This document shows, piece by piece, positions 21,331 to 30,238 of a stretch of 64,000 nucleotides of DNA. Position 1 is the first letter of the stretch. Every line of letters begins with the position of its first letter. The notes beneath the pieces are model-generated. The model worked only from the letters and a program-made list of their open reading frames with translations, had not been told where the DNA came from and made no database searches. The translations under genes were made by a program, and so were the position numbers. The stretch comes from Planctomycetaceae bacterium (lineage in GTDB: Bacteria; Planctomycetota; SZUA-567): the NCBI GenBank assembly GCA_021203245.1, contig JAJQBO010000203.1, positions 33,310-97,309 of the forward strand. The letters run 5' to 3'.

Positions 21331-22728
21331 CTACCCCAGCGTCTGCCGAATCTTCGCCACGATGTCATCCGCCGAATTCGCCACCGAAATCGGCCTGTTG
21401 CCGTATTTCGACGTCGCAATCCCGAACTTGCCGTACTCCTTCGCCAAATCCGCCTCCGAGAACGAGTGGTAGGCGACGGTGGCGTGCGGGTCCTTCAACT
21501 GGTGGCCGGTCAGGATGCAGACAACCGTCGCGTCCCGGTCGATAACGCCCTTTTCCACCAACTGCTTGGCCCCGGCGACCGACGCGGCGCTGGCCGGCTC
21601 GCAGCCAAGCCCGTCGCGGGCGATGTTCGCCTTGGCGTCGAGGATTGCCTGGTCGGAGACGTCGAGTGCGACGCCGTTCAGGCGGTCGATGGCGCGGAGC
21701 GCCTTCTTCAGGTTGACCGGCCGGTTGATTTCAATGGCGCTGGCGATGGTCGACGCCTTGACATTGTCGGCGTCCAGCTTGGCGTAGTACGAATCGATGA
21801 TGGAGTCGTCGACGCGGCCGCCGTTCCACTTCAGGCCGTGGTCGTTGACGAGTCGCGAGAAGGTGGGCGCACCGGACGAATTGACGATGGCGATACGCGG
21901 CAGTTTCTTGATGATGCCGAGATCGTAGAGTTCATACAATGCCTTCGCGAAGGCGGAGGAGTTGCCGAGGTTGCCGCCGGGACAGACCACCCAGTCCGGC
22001 ACCTGCCAGTCCAAGCCTTCCAGGACGCGGAACATGGTGGTCTTCTGGCCTTCGAGGCGGAAAGGGTTGACCGAATTGACGAGGTAAATCCCTTCCCGGG
22101 CCGAGACCTCCTGCACCCGCGCCATGGCGTCGTCGAAGTCCCCTTGCACCAGCAACGTCACCGCGCCATAGTCGAGGGCCTGCGACAGCTTGCCGTAGGA
22201 GATTTTTCCGTCGCCTATGAAGATGATGGCCCGCATCAGCCCCGACGCCGAGGCGAAGGCGGCGAGGGAGGCGGAGGTGTTGCCGGTCGAGGCGCAGGCG
22301 GCGACTTTCGCGCCGACCATGTTGGCGTGCGAGAACGCGCCCGCCATGCCGTTGTCCTTGAACGACCCGGACGGATTAAGCCCTTCGTACTGGAGGCGGA
22401 AGGTTTCTTTTTTGACGCCGGCGTAGGCGGCGGCGTTCGGGGAGACGCGGAGCTGGGTATGGCCTTCCCCCCCGATGGAAACGCGCTTTTCAAGCGGCGC
22501 GAACGGGAGCAGGTCGCCGAAGCGCCACACGCCGGAGATCGCGCCCATGCCGCCGGACGGCCAGGCGGCGCGGCCGAGCATCATCGGGTGCGAGGGGATG
22601 CGCAGTTTGTCCCAGTCATAGACGATGTCCAGCAGGTTGCCGCAGGCCGGGCATTTGGGGAGGACCTGGTAGAGATCATATTCGGCGGCGCAATCGGGAT
22701 GGATGCACTTCTGACAAGCGTGGGACAT
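21331..22728 (-). CDS. thrC: Threonine synthase
   Basis: 465 residues. Converts O-phosphohomoserine to threonine with PLP. The N-terminus has a four-Cys zinc-ribbon-like stretch (CQKCIHPDC ... CPACGN), then the PLP-Lys motif NPSGSFKDNGM, the STGNTSASLAAFA loop, VCPGGNLGNSSAF and the late VCILTGHQLKDP. The frame is open to 22875, but GGAG before the ATG at 22728 and the zinc-ribbon start point there. No other threonine gene is adjacent. Upstream (22729-22931) only a short GC-rich imperfect palindrome is seen. Confidence 0.93.
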   Translation of the reverse strand: MSHACQKCIHPDCAAEYDLYQVLPKCPACGNLLDIVYDWDKLRIPSHPMMLGRAAWPSGGMGAISGVWRFGDLLPFAPLEKRVSIGGEGHTQLRVSPNAAAYAGVKKETFRLQYEGLNPSGSFKDNGMAGAFSHANMVGAKVAACASTGNTSASLAAFASASGLMRAIIFIGDGKISYGKLSQALDYGAVTLLVQGDFDDAMARVQEVSAREGIYLVNSVNPFRLEGQKTTMFRVLEGLDWQVPDWVVCPGGNLGNSSAFAKALYELYDLGIIKKLPRIAIVNSSGAPTFSRLVNDHGLKWNGGRVDDSIIDSYYAKLDADNVKASTIASAIEINRPVNLKKALRAIDRLNGVALDVSDQAILDAKANIARDGLGCEPASAASVAGAKQLVEKGVIDRDATVVCILTGHQLKDPHATVAYHSFSEADLAKEYGKFGIATSKYGNRPISVANSADDIVAKIRQTLG

Positions 22729-22931
22729 GGTCTTCTCCAAATCTCTGTTCGGGTATTTTCGACTGCCGTTTTTCCGGAGCGGCTGCCTTTCCCCGTGGAT
22801 TCCGGCTGAACCCCGGCTACGGGAAAAACCGCCAGGACAACATCGGGACAACACTGCGTAAAAAAAAGTCCGCAACGGCTCAACAGGCCTTGCGGTTCAT
22901 CCCTCATTTTTAGACCACAGCCCTGCAAATG

Positions 22932-25900
22932 TCAACGGATTCCGTAATCGCGCATGATGCGCTCGGCCAGCATCTGGTCGCGAAGGCCCGCCAGGATGCC
23001 CCGCGCCTGTTCGTGTTCGCGTTCGCCCGCGCCGTCGGCGGTGAGGAGCATCGTCGCCGCCTCGGTTCTGGCGGCGTCGTCCGCCTCCTCCTGATCCGGG
23101 TACACGGCAAAGACGTCGGCGTAGGCGCGGAGCGCGTCGTCCATGCGCCCCTGGGCGCGGTAGACCCGCGCCGTCTCCAGGGTGATGGTGGCGGCGTCGG
23201 GCCGCGATCGCGCCCCGCCGTCCAGGAGATCCCGCGCCAGATCGAGTTCGTCCAGGGCCAGGTCGTAGCGCCCGTCGGCCGACCGCGCCCGGGCGGCGAG
23301 GATGTACATGGCGCGTTCCACCGGCGGCGGCGCGTCGCCCCGTTCGATGATGGCGTGGGCGAGGCGTAGGCCGCGGCCGCGCCGTTTTCGTCCGCGAGGG
23401 TGCTTTCGCCCAGCAGGTTGAGGATTGGCACCGTCCACGCGCCGTTCAGGTCGGCCAGGGCGTTTTCCTCCAGGAGCGACCGCACCTCGGCCACCACCTG
23501 TTCGGGCGGGAGCAACGGATTGGCGTCGGCCGGGTTGTTCAGGGCCAGGCGGGCGGCGTGGTAGGTCGCGTCCTGGATGCGGCCGGGCGTCGCCGGCGGC
23601 AGGCTCGGGGACGCCGGATCGGCGGCGAAAAGGTAATGCCCGTAGGCTTCGCGGCTGTAGCCCGCTTCTTCGGCGAGGTGACCGGCCAGGAGCGCCGCCT
23701 CGGCGTCGATTTCGGCAAAGACGTTCAGGCGGGTCAGGGCCAGGCGGCTTTCGCCCAGCTTGCCCATGCATACCGCCCAGCGGCGCGCCGCGTTGGCCCG
23801 CAGCACGCGCGGCAGTTCCGAGTTGTTCATGAGGGAAAGGTAGTCGACGGATGCGCCGCGCCACTCGCGCATCAGTTCCAGGGCGCGCCCGCGCGACCAC
23901 TTGGCCCGCCGCGCCGCCAGGCTGGACGGTCCCGAATTGGCAATCGCCTGGTTGAACGGGCGAAGCGACGATTCGATGCGGCCGCGCGCCTCATCCCGCC
24001 AGCTCATGGCCATGCCGGCGAACGGGCCCCGCTCCCACTTGTCCGCGAGGTGCATCAGGAACGCGCCCGACTCCATGTTGACCATCCCCTGGTCGAGGCT
24101 GTCCTGCAGCGAATAGCCGCCGGTGGAGGCTTCCTGAAAGCTTGCCGCCGCCGCGGCGAAGTCGCCCAGGGTCCGGTCGATGGCGGCGGTGTCGGGTTCG
24201 TCGGCGTGGAGGATTTGGTCGGCCCGGGCCAGCGCCAGGGCGTGCCTGGCCTCCCCCAGGTGCGACGACAGCACGCTGTCCGTCACCCCGGCTGGCTGGC
24301 GCTTTCGCAGGTGCGAAATCATGCCGATGGCGAGTTCCAGTTTCTGGATGCCGTCCTCGGCCCATTCGTAGGCCGACTCGACGGCGATGGCGAGGTCGTA
24401 GCCGGCGTCCGGGTCGCCGCCGTGCCACAGGAGGGCGCCGAGGGCGGCGGTCACCCGTTCCGCCTCGGACTGGCGCTTGTCGGCGAGGGAAAAGTATCCC
24501 GCCTCGCTGTCTGCGGCCAGCAGATCCATGTCTCCGGAAAGGGAAACGGGCCCGCCCATCTTGCCCAGCTTGAGGATCGTCTCCATCGCCAGGAATTCCG
24601 ACACCAGGAGGGACGAGAACAGCCGGTCGCGCCGAAGCATCCGCGACGCCTGGTGGTTGAGGGCGAGGGAGATGCCGTAGTCCCGGCGCGTTTCGGCGGT
24701 GCGCGAGCCGTCCCGCGATGCGGCGTAGCGGATTTCCCGGTTGCCGTTCGAGGGCCGGGTGGCGGGGTAGAGGTATTCGAACGCGTCGGCATAACGGCCG
24801 CGGCGCAGTTCGGCGTTTCCTGCCACCTGCCAGGCGGCGGGCGAGGCATGGCCGCCGGCCAGAATGGGGGCGAGCGTATCCATGGCCGCGCTCGGCTCGG
24901 CCAGGTCAAGCTGCACCCGGGCCTTGATGACCCGCGCGCCGTCCCACGGCCCCGGCGACATGGTGCCGTCGATGGCGAGGGAGAGGGCGTCGTCGGCCTG
25001 GCGGAGGAGCCGCGTTTTTTCTTCAAGCCCGACGGCGTTGGCCATTTCCACCAGGGCGAGGGCGAGGCCGAGGCGGGCGGTGCGGCGGTCGTCGAGAGAG
25101 GGCTGTTCTTCGTCGATGACTTTCGCATACCACGCCACCGCGTCCTCCTGGTTGCCGAGGATGGCGGCGGCCTGGCCCCGGTAGAGGGCGGCGCGGGCGC
25201 GGAGTTCGTCCTTGGCCGGGTCGGAGTCTAGGTAGGCTTCGGCTTCGGAGGCGGCTTCGCGGACGAACTGTTCTTCCCGCCGGGCCATTCGCAGGGCGAT
25301 GCGGTCGAGTTCGATCTCCTTGCGGCGGTTCCCTATGGGGAAGGCGAGGCGGGCCCGGTCGAGTTCGGCAATGGCCTGGTTCAGCAGCCTGTCGCGGCGC
25401 TGCTGGTCGCGGATGGTGCCGGGGTAGGGGATTTCCTCCGCCAGCATGCGGAGGTTCCGGGACATCCGTTGGGCCGCGTCCCCTTCCATTCCCTGCGGCA
25501 GAGACAGCCCGCCGACGTGGGAAAAATAATCGACCGCCTCGCGGTATTCGCCGATGGCTTCGTAGGCGCGCCCGGCCCAATAGGCGGCCTGGACGTTATA
25601 TGCCGGTTCGGGCAGGCGGTAACGGTTGTTCGAGAGCTGGACAAACGCTTCGGCCACGTCCTCGTATTCTCGTCTGTCGGTCGCGAGGCCGAGGCGGGCG
25701 CGCTCCCGGACAAAGCGGGCGTTTTCACGGATGAGGAGCCAGTCGAGGTACAGGGGATCGGACGCCGAATGCGGCGTTGCGACGGGGTCGTCCAGGATGG
25801 CGTTGGCTGTCTCGAGGGCGGGGGAGTAGACGCCGCCGTCCAGCATGCGGTGGGCGATGTCCAGTTGCGTCTTGGCCGAACCCGGGGTGAGGGCCGGTTG

Positions 25901-25963
25901 TTCCTGCGCCGCAGTCAGAGCGGTCAGGCAGAGGCAACAGAACATGGCAATCAGGACGCGCAT
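22932..25963 (-). CDS. Large secreted TPR-repeat protein, frameshifted
   Basis: Begins with a signal peptide (MRVLIAMFCCLCLTALTAAQ) and continues as helical TPR-like repeats, for example YNVQAAYWAGRAYEAIGEYREAVDYF and LYRGQAAAILGNQEDAVAWYAKVI. At about 23366-23385, in the GC run GCGGCCGCGGCC, the frame breaks: the first frame turns into Arg/Pro-rich nonsense, while the next frame continues with sensible TPR helices (LALDELDLARDLLDGGARS, ALRAYADVFAVYPDQEE) to a TGA at 22932. The complete protein would be about 1010 residues. The shift is equivalent to one missing base, so it may be a real mutation or an assembly error. Probably a periplasmic scaffold; function unknown. Confidence 0.72.
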
Positions 25964-26006
25964 GGCGAATCCTATCGTGTGCGTTGTCGGCGCGTATTCA
26001 CTTTTT

Positions 26007-26173
26007 CGTCACCCCGGCGTGCAAACGGTCGCCGTGCGGAAAACAGGAAGTTGTGCCGGGGCAGCCGGACGATCATATGCTGCAATACTACCCTGTAGCC
26101 GTTCGCGTCCACGGCTGCCCCGGCACAACTTCCTGCCCCTCGCCCGGTTGTGCGCTCCACCGCCGGGGTGACG
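26007..26173. repeat. CGTCACCCCGG palindromic element, complete (subfamily B)
   Basis: Ends CGTCACCCCGGCGTGC and CGCCGGGGTGACG. A perfect 24-base inner inverted repeat (26044-26067 against 26112-26135) contains GTTGTGCCGGGGCAGC, as in the element at 13942. It separates the TPR gene from the thioesterase gene. Confidence 0.85.
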
Positions 26174-26232
26174 AAGTGGTGTTGCGCCGCGTTATAAGGA
26201 ACATGGGGGCGGCATGTTTCCCATACGACATC

Positions 26233-26643
26233 TTACCCCTTCACATACCCCTTCACCGCCTCCCGAAGCGCTTCCGGCAGCACCGGCGGCTTGCCGTCGG
26301 CGTTGACGCATGCCAGTTCCACCTCGCCCACCACCAGCGTCTTGTCCTCGCCCGAACGGGAGATCTCCGTAGCGATGGTCAAGGTTGCGTGGCGCATCCG
26401 GCTGATGGACGAGCGGCATACCAGGAGGTCGTCGTATTCGGCCCAGCCGAAGTAGCGCACGCTGCACTGGCGCACGGGAAAGAAAAACCCTTCCGTTTCC
26501 ATGCGGCGGTACGGGTAGCCGACGTCGCGGAGGAACTCGGTCCGCGCGCGCTCGCAGATAACGAGGTAATTGGCGTAATAAACCCGGCCCATCTTGTCGG
26601 TATCGGCATAGCTGACGCGGTAAAGACTTTCGTGCTGCTGCAT
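26233..26643 (-). CDS. YbgC-type acyl-CoA thioesterase (hotdog fold)
   Basis: 136 residues, the usual size. The 4-hydroxybenzoyl-CoA thioesterase signature reads VSYADTDKMGRVYYANYLV, with the Asp-containing catalytic loop, followed by the ERARTEFLRDVG helix. These enzymes hydrolyse short or medium acyl-CoA thioesters. GAGGAA precedes the ATG. It is directly downstream of the RNase P RNA gene on the same strand; no tol-pal genes, the usual ybgC neighbours, are present. Confidence 0.88.
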   Translation of the reverse strand: MQQHESLYRVSYADTDKMGRVYYANYLVICERARTEFLRDVGYPYRRMETEGFFFPVRQCSVRYFGWAEYDDLLVCRSSISRMRHATLTIATEISRSGEDKTLVVGEVELACVNADGKPPVLPEALREAVKGYVKG

Positions 26644-26671
26644 GGTGGTTCCTCATTTGCCATAATAAAAA

Positions 26672-27047
26672 CACGGGGTCGACCGATAAGCCGGCTTCTG
26701 TCGGGAACGGCTATTTATCTGGGACGCGCGTCGCCGCGCGCCTCGAGCACGCTACCCGGAGCTTCAAACAGGACAGGCGGCCCCGCGCGGGCCAACTTCG
26801 CCCGACTCGCTCCCTATTTGCGCTTGCACCGGAAGGACAGTCGCCGTGCCGTCGACGTTACCGCCGACGCGGTGGGCTCTTACCCCACCCTTTCACCCTT
26901 ACCCGCGCGGCCGAAGCCGCGAAGGCGGTCTGCTCTCTGTTGCCTGTCCCTGGGGTTGCCCCCGGCGGGCGTTACCCGCTTTCCTGCCTTGTGGTGGCCG
27001 GACTTTCCTCCGGAGCGAACTCCGGCAGCCGTCTGGACGACCCCGTG
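26672..27047 (-). ncRNA. rnpB: RNase P RNA, type A-like
   Basis: On the minus strand the ends pair as P1 (CACGGGGTCG with CGACCCCGTG). Near the 5' end is the conserved CGGAGGAAAGTCCGG of P3-P4; in the middle GGTAAGGGTGAAAGGGTG and GGTAAGAGCCCACCG; near the 3' end CAGATAAATAGCCGTT and ACAGAAGCCGGCTTATCGG, all diagnostic of bacterial RNase P RNA. Length about 376 nt. A T-rich tract (GTGTTTTTATTAT) follows the 3' end and may end transcription. It is the catalytic subunit that trims tRNA 5' leaders. Confidence 0.95.
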
Positions 27048-27055
27048 AAAACCGT

Positions 27056-27163
27056 AATGCACAATTCACAATTCATAATTCACAATTATCAATACATTTT
27101 GGTTCGCTCGCTTTCTTTGGCGTGCACTCATTGTGCATTATGCATTGTGCATTGTGCATTGTC
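27056..27163. repeat. AT-rich inverted intergenic repeat, copy 3
   Basis: ATGCACAATTCACAATTCAT on the left and CATTGTGCATTATGCATTGT on the right flank a GGTTCGCTCGCTTTC centre like that of the copy at 9302. It fills the gap between cheA and rnpB. Confidence 0.75.
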
Positions 27164-27166
27164 GGT

Positions 27167-30025
27167 TCAGGTTTCCGGCTGGGCGAGGCCGACGTCCTCG
27201 AGCACGCCCTGCACGCTCAGCACCAGGCCGATGCGGCCGTCGCCGAGGATGGAGCCGCCCTGGAGGCAGCGGATGCTTTCGAATTCCTTGCCGAGGTCCT
27301 TGACGACGACGGACTGCTGGCCGATCAGTTCGTCAACCAGGAAGGCGGCGGACTTGCCGCGCTTGCCCTGCACCAACACCGCCGTGGCTTCGGTGACGCT
27401 TTCGGTGACGTTGGAGTGGATGCCCAGAATCTGGTTCAGGCGCACGATGGGATGCAGTTCGCCCCGGACGTTGAGGACTTCCTGCGAGCCCTTGATCATA
27501 TGCACCTGGTCGACCGCCGGCTTGACCGACTCGCGCACGTCCGACAGGGGGATGATGTAGAACTGGTCGCCGATGCGCGCCACCAGGCCGTCGATGACGG
27601 TCAGGGTGACGGTCATGGGGAGGAGGATGGTGAAGACGCTGCCCTTGCCCTTCTGCGAATCGACGGTGATGTTGCCGTTCATCTTGGTGATGTTGGAGAG
27701 GACGACGTCCATGCCGACGCCGCGGCCGGAGACGTCCGTCACCACCTTGGCGGTGGACAGGCCGGCGTTGAAGATGAGGCGGTAGGCCTCCTTGTCCGGC
27801 ATCATCCTGGCCTGATCTTCGGAAATCAGGTTGCGGGAGACCGCCTTGGCCTTGATCGTCTCGATGTCCAGGCCCTTGCCGTCGTCGGTGATGGAGAGGG
27901 TGAACTGTTCCTCGGTCGCGGACGCCTTGATCCAGACGTGGCCGGTCTCCGGTTTCCCGGCGGCGACGCGGTCTTCCGGCGGCTCAACGCCGTGGTCGAC
28001 GGAGTTGCGGACCATGTGGACAAGGGGCGACTCGAGCCCCTCGAGGAGCGACTTGTCGATCTGCACGTCCTCGCCCTCGATCTCGAACTCGATCTTCTTG
28101 CCCAGTGCGGCGGAGGTGTCGCGGATAATGCGGTGCAGCTTTTGCAGGACCGACTTCAACGGCACCCGGCGGACCTCCATCAGGCTCTTCTGGAGGTTGG
28201 TGGACAGTTCGCCGAAGGAGAGGTTGGCGTTTTTGAACTCCTGCGCCACCTGCCGAACCTCGGGGTATTGTTCGAGCTTTTTCTGGATATAGGCAAACAC
28301 TTCGCCGGTGATGATCAGTTCGCCCACAAAAGACATAAAGTGGTCGACCTTTTCCTCGGCGACACGCAAGGTCTTGCCCGAGACTTCCTGGCCGCCCTTG
28401 GCCGGCGGGCCGTCCTTTATGGGGGCCATGGCCTGGGTGTCGGCGCCGGGCGGGGGCGCGGGATGCTCGTCTTCCGGCGTGGGCGGCGCTTCCGGCACGA
28501 TCTCGACCTCTTCGAGGCGGCCTTCCAGCAGTTTGGCGATGCGTTCGGAAATCATCGACTCCATATTGGGGTCGAGGCCGACTTCCGACTTGATGATGTT
28601 TTCCACATCCGCCACCAGGCCGGCGGCTTCGGTGCCCATGTCGCCCTGACCAATCGCCTCGGCCGCTTCGCCGAGGGTCTGCAGGCCGTGGACAAATGCG
28701 CCGCGGGTCTTGTCGTCCTCGAGGCGGGTGGGGTCGTCGGCGATGGCCCTCAAGCCCTTGACGATTTCGGTGACGTCGGCCTCGCCCAGTTTATAGCAGT
28801 ACTGGACGGCGACGCCGCGCTCGAGATGGGCGAGGACGGTGGTGAGGCGCTCCTCGATCAGGCTCTGCATCAGGTCGTCGAAGCCGATGTTCGATTCGTG
28901 AATCGTGACGAAATCGTCGCGGATCTGGTCGAGGGCGGTTTTGATGTCATAGTCGTCGCCGGCGAGGGCCAGTAATTTGTCGATATTCTCGACAAACGCG
29001 TCCGACGGGCCGGAATCCTTTTCCAGCTCCTTGATCTTGGTGATAAAGGAATGCATGTCCTTGATGATGGCGGTGACGTTTTCGCCGCCCAGGAGGAAGT
29101 CGCCGTCGCCGCCGATTTCGACCTTTTCGATATGCTTGAGGATGGCGTCGAAGCGCTCCTGGATGAGGCTGGTCATCAGCTCGTCAAAGCCGATGCCCGA
29201 CTCGTGGATGGTGATGAAGTCGTCCTTGATCTGTTCGACCAGGCCGACGATCTCCTTGTTATGCTTTTCGCCGATGTCTTCGATAGTCTGCAGGGCGGTG
29301 AGGAAGGCTTCGCACAAGGCCTCCTCTTTTTCGTTGGACTCAAGCTTGGCGATAAAGCCGGCGATGGTGTTGACATAGCCGGTGACTTCCTCGCCGCCAA
29401 GCATATAGCCGACCGAGACCTCTTCCTTGCCGCCGCTCTGGGAGGCGAAGAAGTCGGGTAGGGTAAGCCGGATGAGCTGCTTGACCGCTTCCTCGAGCGC
29501 CGCCGTGGCGTCGCCGTTTGCTTCGCCCGATTTAACCGCCTCGACCGCCGCCAAGGCCTTGGCCGCCGCGTCCTCGGGGCTGTCGGGGGCCGCGCCGCCG
29601 CCGCCGGAACCGGCGGACGCCTGGTTGAGGAGGTCGAGGTGGGCTTCCTCTTCGGGGGTGAAGCGGCCGGAATAGTCGCCCTGCGCGAGGCGGTTCATCA
29701 TGCCGCGCAGGAAATCGACGCCCTTCAGCAACAGGTCGATGAGGGGCGGGGTGGCGGTTCTTTTACGGGCGCGAATCTCGCCCAGGATGTTCTTCATGAT
29801 GTGGGCGAAATTCTTGATATTGGTGAGGTTGAAGAAGCCGGAGTTGCCCTTGACCGAGTGGACGGGCCGGAAGATGCCGTCGACGATGGACATGTCGTCG
29901 GGGTTGGATTCGAGAGCCACGAAGAGGGGATCGAGACCGTCGAGGATCTCCTGACTCTCCGAGATGAAGTCCTGGAGTAACGCTGGATCGATGCCGCTCA
30001 TATCAGGCGCTGAATTATCCGGCAT
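27167..30025 (-). CDS. cheA: CheA-type chemotaxis histidine kinase with triplicated insert
   Basis: 952 residues from the ATG at 30025, which has GGAG eight bases upstream. An Hpt domain comes first, with the phosphorylatable His in RPVHSVKGNSGFF (about 56). Between Hpt and the kinase core, residues about 205-510 are three tandem copies of a roughly 100-residue unit: each has LGGExVT or LGEADVT, and the first two share DDFxTIHESxIGFDxLMxSLI. After a Pro-rich linker come the dimerisation domain (KVDHFMSFVGELI), HATPase (NSVDHGVEPPEDR, DDGKGLD, GRGVGMDVV) and a C-terminal CheW-like domain. No CheY, CheB, CheR, CheW or receptor gene is adjacent, so its pathway is unknown; it may serve a non-flagellar output. 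Confidence 0.92.
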   Translation of the reverse strand: MPDNSAPDMSGIDPALLQDFISESQEILDGLDPLFVALESNPDDMSIVDGIFRPVHSVKGNSGFFNLTNIKNFAHIMKNILGEIRARKRTATPPLIDLLLKGVDFLRGMMNRLAQGDYSGRFTPEEEAHLDLLNQASAGSGGGGAAPDSPEDAAAKALAAVEAVKSGEANGDATAALEEAVKQLIRLTLPDFFASQSGGKEEVSVGYMLGGEEVTGYVNTIAGFIAKLESNEKEEALCEAFLTALQTIEDIGEKHNKEIVGLVEQIKDDFITIHESGIGFDELMTSLIQERFDAILKHIEKVEIGGDGDFLLGGENVTAIIKDMHSFITKIKELEKDSGPSDAFVENIDKLLALAGDDYDIKTALDQIRDDFVTIHESNIGFDDLMQSLIEERLTTVLAHLERGVAVQYCYKLGEADVTEIVKGLRAIADDPTRLEDDKTRGAFVHGLQTLGEAAEAIGQGDMGTEAAGLVADVENIIKSEVGLDPNMESMISERIAKLLEGRLEEVEIVPEAPPTPEDEHPAPPPGADTQAMAPIKDGPPAKGGQEVSGKTLRVAEEKVDHFMSFVGELIITGEVFAYIQKKLEQYPEVRQVAQEFKNANLSFGELSTNLQKSLMEVRRVPLKSVLQKLHRIIRDTSAALGKKIEFEIEGEDVQIDKSLLEGLESPLVHMVRNSVDHGVEPPEDRVAAGKPETGHVWIKASATEEQFTLSITDDGKGLDIETIKAKAVSRNLISEDQARMMPDKEAYRLIFNAGLSTAKVVTDVSGRGVGMDVVLSNITKMNGNITVDSQKGKGSVFTILLPMTVTLTVIDGLVARIGDQFYIIPLSDVRESVKPAVDQVHMIKGSQEVLNVRGELHPIVRLNQILGIHSNVTESVTEATAVLVQGKRGKSAAFLVDELIGQQSVVVKDLGKEFESIRCLQGGSILGDGRIGLVLSVQGVLEDVGLAQPET

Positions 30026-30238
30026 GTTCTCTGCTCCATAACGACGCTGCCGATGTGGCATTCTTACTGATACCAGACGGTCGAGTTCCGGACTCGGCGC
30101 GCAAAAAGCGCCGGGTTCAATCCAATGATCCAAAAAATACCAAGGGAATTTTCCCCAAGTTCAAATTATATGAAAATCCAACCGCGTGGAAAGAAAAACC
30201 TTTTGTCTGATGGAGATATTATGCCGCACCCGCCTGTC

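Noticed and set aside
26846..28975. A 709-codon plus-strand open frame across rnpB and cheA
   Set aside because: It crosses the RNase P RNA and is antisense to CheA; GC-rich shadow.
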